The translations under genes and the position numbers were made by a program. From Archangium minus (GTDB lineage Bacteria > Myxococcota > Myxococcia > Myxococcales > Myxococcaceae), in NCBI RefSeq assembly GCF_044360475.1, contig NZ_CP043494.1, forward strand, positions 2,790,001 to 2,854,000: DNA of 64,000 nucleotides, read 5' to 3'. The notes below the pieces were generated by a model. The model worked only from the letters and a program-made list of their open reading frames with translations, was not told the origin of the DNA and ran no database searches. The number at the start of each line of letters is the position of its first letter. Position 1 is the first letter of the stretch. Below are positions 59,760 through 64,000 of the stretch, in pieces.

Positions 59760-59842
59760 GGGCTTGTGTGGCGCCTGATAACTGAAGCGCCGCCCGCGCG
59801 AAAGAGGAGGAGACTTCGGGCTGACGGCTGTCCGCCCGCTCG

Positions 59843-61072
59843 TCAGATGCCGCGCAGTACCGTGGCCTTGCCCACACGCCCGATGGCCAGGATGAATGCT
59901 GCGGTGCGCAACGTCACCTTGCGCGAGCGCGCCACCTGGGCCACCCGGTCGTAGGCCTCCTTCATCGTCTTCTCCAACTCCGCATTCACCCGGTCTTCCT
60001 CCCAGGTGAGGTGTTGGAGATTCTGGACCCACTCGTAGTAGCTGACCGTCACACCGCCCGCATTGGCGAGGATGTCCGGCACCACCAGCACGCCGCGCTT
60101 CTCCAGAATCTCGTCTGCCTCCGGGTCCGTGGGGCCATTGGCTCCCTCGATGATGAGCCGGGCGCGCACCGCGTTGGCGTTGTTGCGGTTCAAAGCATGA
60201 CCGAGCGCGGCGGGGATGAGCACGTCGCAGTCGGAGGCGAGCACGTCCTCATTGGAGCAGGCCTGGCCGCCGCCGAAACCGGTGACGGTGCCGGTGCGCT
60301 TCACGTGCTCGAAGAGGCCGGGGATGTCCAGGCCCTGCGGGTTGTACACGCCGCCATACACGTCCGACACCGCCACCACCACGCCGCCGTCCTGCCACAG
60401 CAGCTGCGCGGTGTGGCTGCCCACGTTGCCGAAGCCCTGGATGGTGAAGCGCGTGCCCTTCATGGGCAGGCCCACGTCCCGGAGGATTTCGCGGGTGATG
60501 TAGAGCAGCCCGCGCCCCGTGGCCGAGTCACGGCCCTTGGAGCCGTAGAGCTCTGGCGGCTTGCCGGTGACAACGGCCGGCGAGTGCCCGTGGTAGCGCG
60601 AGTACTGGTCCATGATCCACGCCATCACCTGGGGGTTGGTGTTGACGTCGGGTGCGGCGATGTCGCGAGTGGGACCGATGACGTCCTGAATCTGGTCCAC
60701 GTACTTGCGGGTGAGGCGCTCAATTTCCTTCAAGGACAGCTGGGTGGGGTCCACCGCGATGCCGCCCTTGGCGCCGCCGTAGGGGAGGTTCACCACAGCG
60801 GTCTTCCACGTCATCAACGAGGCGAGCGCGACGCACTCGTCCTGGGTGATGGTGGGGTGGTAGCGCAGGCCGCCCTTCATGGGACCGCGGCTGTTGTCGT
60901 GCTGGATGCGGTAGCCGTGGAAGGTGCGGATCTCCCCGCTGTCGAGCTCGATGGAGACCTGGACCTTGACCTCACGAAGGGGCGTGGCGAGCAGCGTCTC
61001 GATGCGCTCGCCCACGTCCATGATGCGCGCGGCCTTGCGGAAGTAGTGGTGGATCCCTTCGACGGCGTGCAT
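59843..61072 (-). CDS. Glu/Leu-type amino acid dehydrogenase
   Basis: A 409-residue NAD(P)-dependent dehydrogenase of the glutamate dehydrogenase family. The substrate site GPMKGGLRYHP and MTWKTAVVNLPYGGAKGGI (catalytic Lys) and the nucleotide motif IQGFGNVGSHTAQLL are diagnostic. IEGANGPTDPEADEIL follows. Length and motifs fit hexameric GDH (GudB/RocG-like); substrate is probably glutamate. Together with threonine ammonia-lyase next door it feeds amino acid carbon into central metabolism. Divergent from the XRE regulator. Confidence 0.93.
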   Translation of the reverse strand: MHAVEGIHHYFRKAARIMDVGERIETLLATPLREVKVQVSIELDSGEIRTFHGYRIQHDNSRGPMKGGLRYHPTITQDECVALASLMTWKTAVVNLPYGGAKGGIAVDPTQLSLKEIERLTRKYVDQIQDVIGPTRDIAAPDVNTNPQVMAWIMDQYSRYHGHSPAVVTGKPPELYGSKGRDSATGRGLLYITREILRDVGLPMKGTRFTIQGFGNVGSHTAQLLWQDGGVVVAVSDVYGGVYNPQGLDIPGLFEHVKRTGTVTGFGGGQACSNEDVLASDCDVLIPAALGHALNRNNANAVRARLIIEGANGPTDPEADEILEKRGVLVVPDILANAGGVTVSYYEWVQNLQHLTWEEDRVNAELEKTMKEAYDRVAQVARSRKVTLRTAAFILAIGRVGKATVLRGI

Positions 61073-61164
61073 GGCCGAGGTGCTCTCCTAGGGCGGCCGG
61101 CGTGGGGGGCGACCCACGACGGCGCGAGACCTTAACAGATGATGTGCGCTAGCATGGGTTGGCG

Positions 61165-61659
61165 ATGCGCTCCAGTTCCCCGTCAGCCCAGGATGCGAGC
61201 GGGCACCTGCAGGGGCTCGCCCGACGCATCCGCACCCTGCGCGAGCGGCGGGGCCTGAGGCAGGAGGACTTCGCCGAGCGGTGTGGCATTTCCGTGAGCT
61301 TCGCCTCCTTGCTGGAGCGGGGGGAGCGCAGCCCCAGCTACGAGACGCTCGTGCAGGTAGCGGCGGCCCTGGGGGTGTCCCTGGCGGAGCTCTTCCGGGT
61401 GGAGGAGGACGAGGCGGCGGGAGCACGCCGACTGGTGGAGTTCGCGCGGGCGCGCCGGTTGACGCGGGCAGAGGTGGACCGGCTGCTGGCGGTGGCGGAG
61501 GCCATGTTCGGAGTCGAACGCACGACCGGAGAGGTGCCATCCGAGGATGCTCCTCGCTGCAAGGAGCCGGGCTGCGAGCGGCCGGTGCTGGCGAGGGAGC
61601 TGTGCGTGGCGCACTACCACCGGGCCCGGAGGGCGAAGGCGGGTCAGCCTCCGGAGTGA
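61165..61659 (+). CDS. XRE-family regulator with C-terminal Cys/His motif
   Basis: A 164-residue protein. An N-terminal helix-turn-helix (about residues 17-75: IRTLRERRGLRQEDFAERCG, VSFASLLERGERSPSYETL) is of the XRE/Cro type. The C-terminal 35 residues contain CKEPGCERPVLARELCVAHY, a compact Cys-Cys-Cys-His motif that probably binds zinc. The mix of HTH and this knuckle is unusual. It is 92 bases from the divergent dehydrogenase and could regulate it (inference). ATG 61165 chosen over TTG 61159. Confidence 0.88.
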   Translation: MRSSSPSAQDASGHLQGLARRIRTLRERRGLRQEDFAERCGISVSFASLLERGERSPSYETLVQVAAALGVSLAELFRVEEDEAAGARRLVEFARARRLTRAEVDRLLAVAEAMFGVERTTGEVPSEDAPRCKEPGCERPVLARELCVAHYHRARRAKAGQPPE

Positions 61660-61678
61660 CGGGGCCTCCTTCGGAGCG

Positions 61679-64000
61679 CTACCCGTCCCAGATGACTTCC
61701 ACCCGGGTGCGCACCTCGCGGCGGCCCTCGGCGAAGCCGGGCAGGGCGCGCAGGGGCTCGAGGGCGGGGCAGTGGTCGGTCCACTCCAGGTCAATCAGCG
61801 CCGAGTGGGCCGCGCCCAGGAAGTAGTCCAGCGCCTTCCGTGGATGTCCGGTGAGGCAGAGCTGCTCGGTGGCCAGCTGGCGCATGAGCGAGGCGAACCG
61901 CGGACTGAGCCGGCGCTCCAGCATGGCGTCTAGGGGGGCGAGCGAAGCGATGGGGTCCACCTCGCCGAGCACGGCGGCGGCGTAGCGCAGGCCAGTGAGC
62001 GCCGCGCCGGGCGACTCGTCCTCCAGAGCGAGCTTGCACCGCCGAACACCCTCCAGGTCACCCGCCCAGGCGGCGACGCGCAGGCGGAGCATCAGGCTCG
62101 GGACGCGATGGGAGGTGAACGCGGCGAGCCGCTTGCTGGCCTGGTGGTAGTCCTCCATCCGCCCTCGCAGGGCGCTGCAGCGGGCGATCTCGAACAGACA
62201 CAGGCCCAGCCGCGAGTCGAGGTCGAAGGCCCGGCGCAGGAGCACGAGCCCCTCATCGGCGCGTCCGGCCTCGCACTGAAGGCTTCCGAGGAACAGCATG
62301 GCCACAGGGAAGGTGTGCGCGGCCTCGAGCGAGGCCCGGGCGGAGATCACGGCCTCGCGCCAGTCTCCCTCCTGCGCGGCGAGCATGCCCCGGGCCAGGT
62401 GCGTCTCGGCGAGCTGGGGAGCCCGCTGCTCGAGGCGCTCGACGCTGGCGCGGGCCTCGTCCCCCCAGTCGCGCTGGGTGCTCGAGCCGCCCACGAACCA
62501 GGCCCGCATGCACTGGATGGCATGGAGCGCCTGCGCGGGCAGGAAGTCCGGCGCGAGCGCGATGGCCCGCTCCAGCCAGCCGATCGCCACGTCCGGAGAG
62601 GTGCCCGAGGTGTAGCCCTGGACGAAGCCCTGGCGGAACAGCGCGAGGGCCTCCGGTGAGGCGGTGTCGCGCTCGGAGGCGACCCACAGCTCGACGCGCA
62701 GCGCCTCGGCGATGCGCGGGCCCAGCCGGTCTTGCTGTTCGAAGGCATCCGCGGAGGAGTCCTCGAAGCGGCCGCTCCACAGCTGGGTGCCATGGGTCGT
62801 CTCCACCAGGCGGACAGAGACGCGGACCGTGGGGCCCACGCTCTGCACCGTGCCATCGACGAGGAAGCCCACGCCCAGCTCGCGACCCACGGTGCGGGGC
62901 TCGCGCTCGTTGCGGAAGCGCGTGGTGGCCGCGCTGCAGGGCACGCGCATGCCCACGGTGCGTGACAGCGTGTCGATGAGCGCATCGGTGAGCGCGTCTG
63001 CGAGGAACGCGCGCTCCTGGGGCCCCTGGAAGCGCAGCGGGAGGATGGCCACGCCCGGCTCGTGGGTCTCGTTGAGGAGCAGCGAGAGGGTAGACTGCTC
63101 GCTCGGAGGAGGAAGCAGAGGCGTGGGCAGCGCTGGCAGTGACACGAGCGTGGGGGGTTGCTCGCCGAGCCCTTCCAGCCACGTGTGCAGCGAGCGGGCG
63201 AAGTGCGCGGCACTCGCGGGACGGTTCTCGGGTGCGCGGGCGAGGCAGTGCAGTACCAGCTCGGCGAGCGCGTCCGGCACAGTCGTCGTCCTGGCCCGTG
63301 GATCCGGCGGAGGCTGGTTCAGGCGTGCCAGGGCCACCGCCATGGACGTGTTGCCGGAGAAGGGCGGCGCCGCGGTGAGCATCTCGTAGAGCATCAGGCC
63401 CACGGCGTAGAGGTCGGCGCGTGCGTCCACCTCGCCGCTGGAGAGCTGCTCCGGCGCCATGTACATGGGCGTGCCGGCGGTGCCCTGGGTGCTCCGGGCG
63501 GATTCATCCACCAGGGCGCGGGCGATGCCGAAGTCGGTGAGGACGACGCGCCCACCCTTCTCGACGAGGACGTTGGCGGGCTTGAGATCCCTGTGCACCA
63601 CGCCGGCCGAGTGAGCGGCGGCCAGTCCTTCGCATACCGCCAGGGCGACGCGGGCGGCGCGCGCGGGCGCCAGCGGCCCCTCGCGGGCGATGAGCGAGCG
63701 CAGGTCCACCCCCTCCACGTACTCCATGGTGAGGAAATGCTGGCCCTCGTGCTCGCCCAGGTCGTGCATGCGCGCGACGTGAGGATGGGAGATGCGGCGC
63801 GCCAGACGGACCTCGCGGCGGAAGCGCTCGAGCGCGTTCATGCCGGGGTCCTTCTCCAGGTCCAACGTTTTAAGGGCCACCATGTCGCCGACGAGCACGT
63901 CGCGCGCTCGGTACACGCGGCCCATGCCTCCGCGCCCCACGAGCGTCTCGAGGCGGTAACGCCCGGCGAAGAGCTCCGCTGACGGCGTCGGGCTCGGGGT
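61679..64000 (-). CDS. Ser/Thr protein kinase with TolB-like and helical-repeat regions, 5' end outside window
   Basis: 774 codons are open to the window edge, so the N-terminus is missing. The kinase domain shows VGRGGMGRVYRARD (Gly loop), VALKTL (Lys), HRDLKPANVLVE, DFG and a GTAGTPMYMAPEQL activation segment: an active Hanks-type kinase. After it comes a domain resembling adenylate-cyclase-linked TolB-like proteins (VAILPLRFQGPQERAFLADAL cut, FLVDGTVQSVGPTVRVSVRL) and then TPR-like helices to the end. No membrane helix is seen between the kinase and the rest. Substrate unknown. Confidence 0.9.
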   Translation of the reverse strand, partial: TPSPTPSAELFAGRYRLETLVGRGGMGRVYRARDVLVGDMVALKTLDLEKDPGMNALERFRREVRLARRISHPHVARMHDLGEHEGQHFLTMEYVEGVDLRSLIAREGPLAPARAARVALAVCEGLAAAHSAGVVHRDLKPANVLVEKGGRVVLTDFGIARALVDESARSTQGTAGTPMYMAPEQLSSGEVDARADLYAVGLMLYEMLTAAPPFSGNTSMAVALARLNQPPPDPRARTTTVPDALAELVLHCLARAPENRPASAAHFARSLHTWLEGLGEQPPTLVSLPALPTPLLPPPSEQSTLSLLLNETHEPGVAILPLRFQGPQERAFLADALTDALIDTLSRTVGMRVPCSAATTRFRNEREPRTVGRELGVGFLVDGTVQSVGPTVRVSVRLVETTHGTQLWSGRFEDSSADAFEQQDRLGPRIAEALRVELWVASERDTASPEALALFRQGFVQGYTSGTSPDVAIGWLERAIALAPDFLPAQALHAIQCMRAWFVGGSSTQRDWGDEARASVERLEQRAPQLAETHLARGMLAAQEGDWREAVISARASLEAAHTFPVAMLFLGSLQCEAGRADEGLVLLRRAFDLDSRLGLCLFEIARCSALRGRMEDYHQASKRLAAFTSHRVPSLMLRLRVAAWAGDLEGVRRCKLALEDESPGAALTGLRYAAAVLGEVDPIASLAPLDAMLERRLSPRFASLMRQLATEQLCLTGHPRKALDYFLGAAHSALIDLEWTDHCPALEPLRALPGFAEGRREVRTRVEVIWDG

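Overview
The window looks like a chromosomal segment of a myxobacterium (Myxococcota, most likely suborder Cystobacterineae). This is inferred, not proven. The evidence is very high GC with G/C-ending codons, many lipoproteins and repeat-rich proteins, an eukaryote-like Ser/Thr kinase fused to TolB-like and TPR-like regions, a sigma-54 enhancer-binding protein, an atypical cytosolic-facing chemoreceptor, a Pss/EpsZ-type polysaccharide initiating transferase, and many small unassigned proteins. I saw no rRNA, tRNA, CRISPR array, insertion sequence or phage module.

Layout. 1-5 kb: a partial Ig-like lipoprotein (minus) diverges from an acyl-CoA dehydrogenase, followed by etfB-etfA (beta-oxidation electron transfer); a Coa1-like membrane protein faces them. 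5.2-13.8 kb: a tightly packed plus-strand cluster of a PqqD/RRE-like protein, a 1950-residue lipoprotein with FG-GAP/VCBS repeats, a 47-residue peptide with a lasso-leader-like YxxPxV motif, an HPr-kinase-like ATPase, a small S24/S26-peptidase-like protein and an EamA transporter. I regard this as the most interesting system here, a possible undescribed RiPP or phosphopeptide pathway. 13.9-18.6 kb: MBL-fold exonuclease-like protein, DUF4382-type lipoprotein, pentapeptide-repeat protein, RluA-type pseudouridine synthase. 18.6-24.4 kb: class A PBP, then a minus-strand group (SDR, GST, unknown, histone-deacetylase-like). 24.6-31.7 kb: chemoreceptor, MFS transporter, tatB, a tatC with a 150-residue insertion, a BchM-like methyltransferase, and an RCK-domain potassium-channel-like protein.

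31.7-37.5 kb: the methionine branch. A metY gene is followed by a metX-homoserine dehydrogenase fusion, with a leader RNA able to form two competing hairpins and paired direct repeats at the promoter. A polysaccharide initiating glycosyltransferase diverges from it. 37.5-43 kb: purine nucleoside phosphorylase, an AHH-nuclease/Imm11-like toxin-immunity pair, P5C dehydrogenase, aldo-keto reductase, single-domain response regulator. 43-49 kb: degenerate thioredoxin, CPBP-family membrane protein, serine protease lipoprotein, thiolase, several small proteins, and a rhomboid-fold protein without the catalytic serine. 49.3-51.8 kb: a sigma-54 activator divergent from a YceI-like gene that carries a good -24/-12 promoter. 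51.9-57 kb: a repeat-rich gene broken by one missing C in a recent internal duplication. 57-64 kb: MA-type metallopeptidase, threonine ammonia-lyase, glutamate dehydrogenase family, XRE regulator with a Cys/His tail, and a partial Ser/Thr kinase.

Most gaps between genes are under 220 bases; the longest is the metY leader/promoter region, about 300 bases. A dispersed hairpin repeat appears three times at gene 3' ends.
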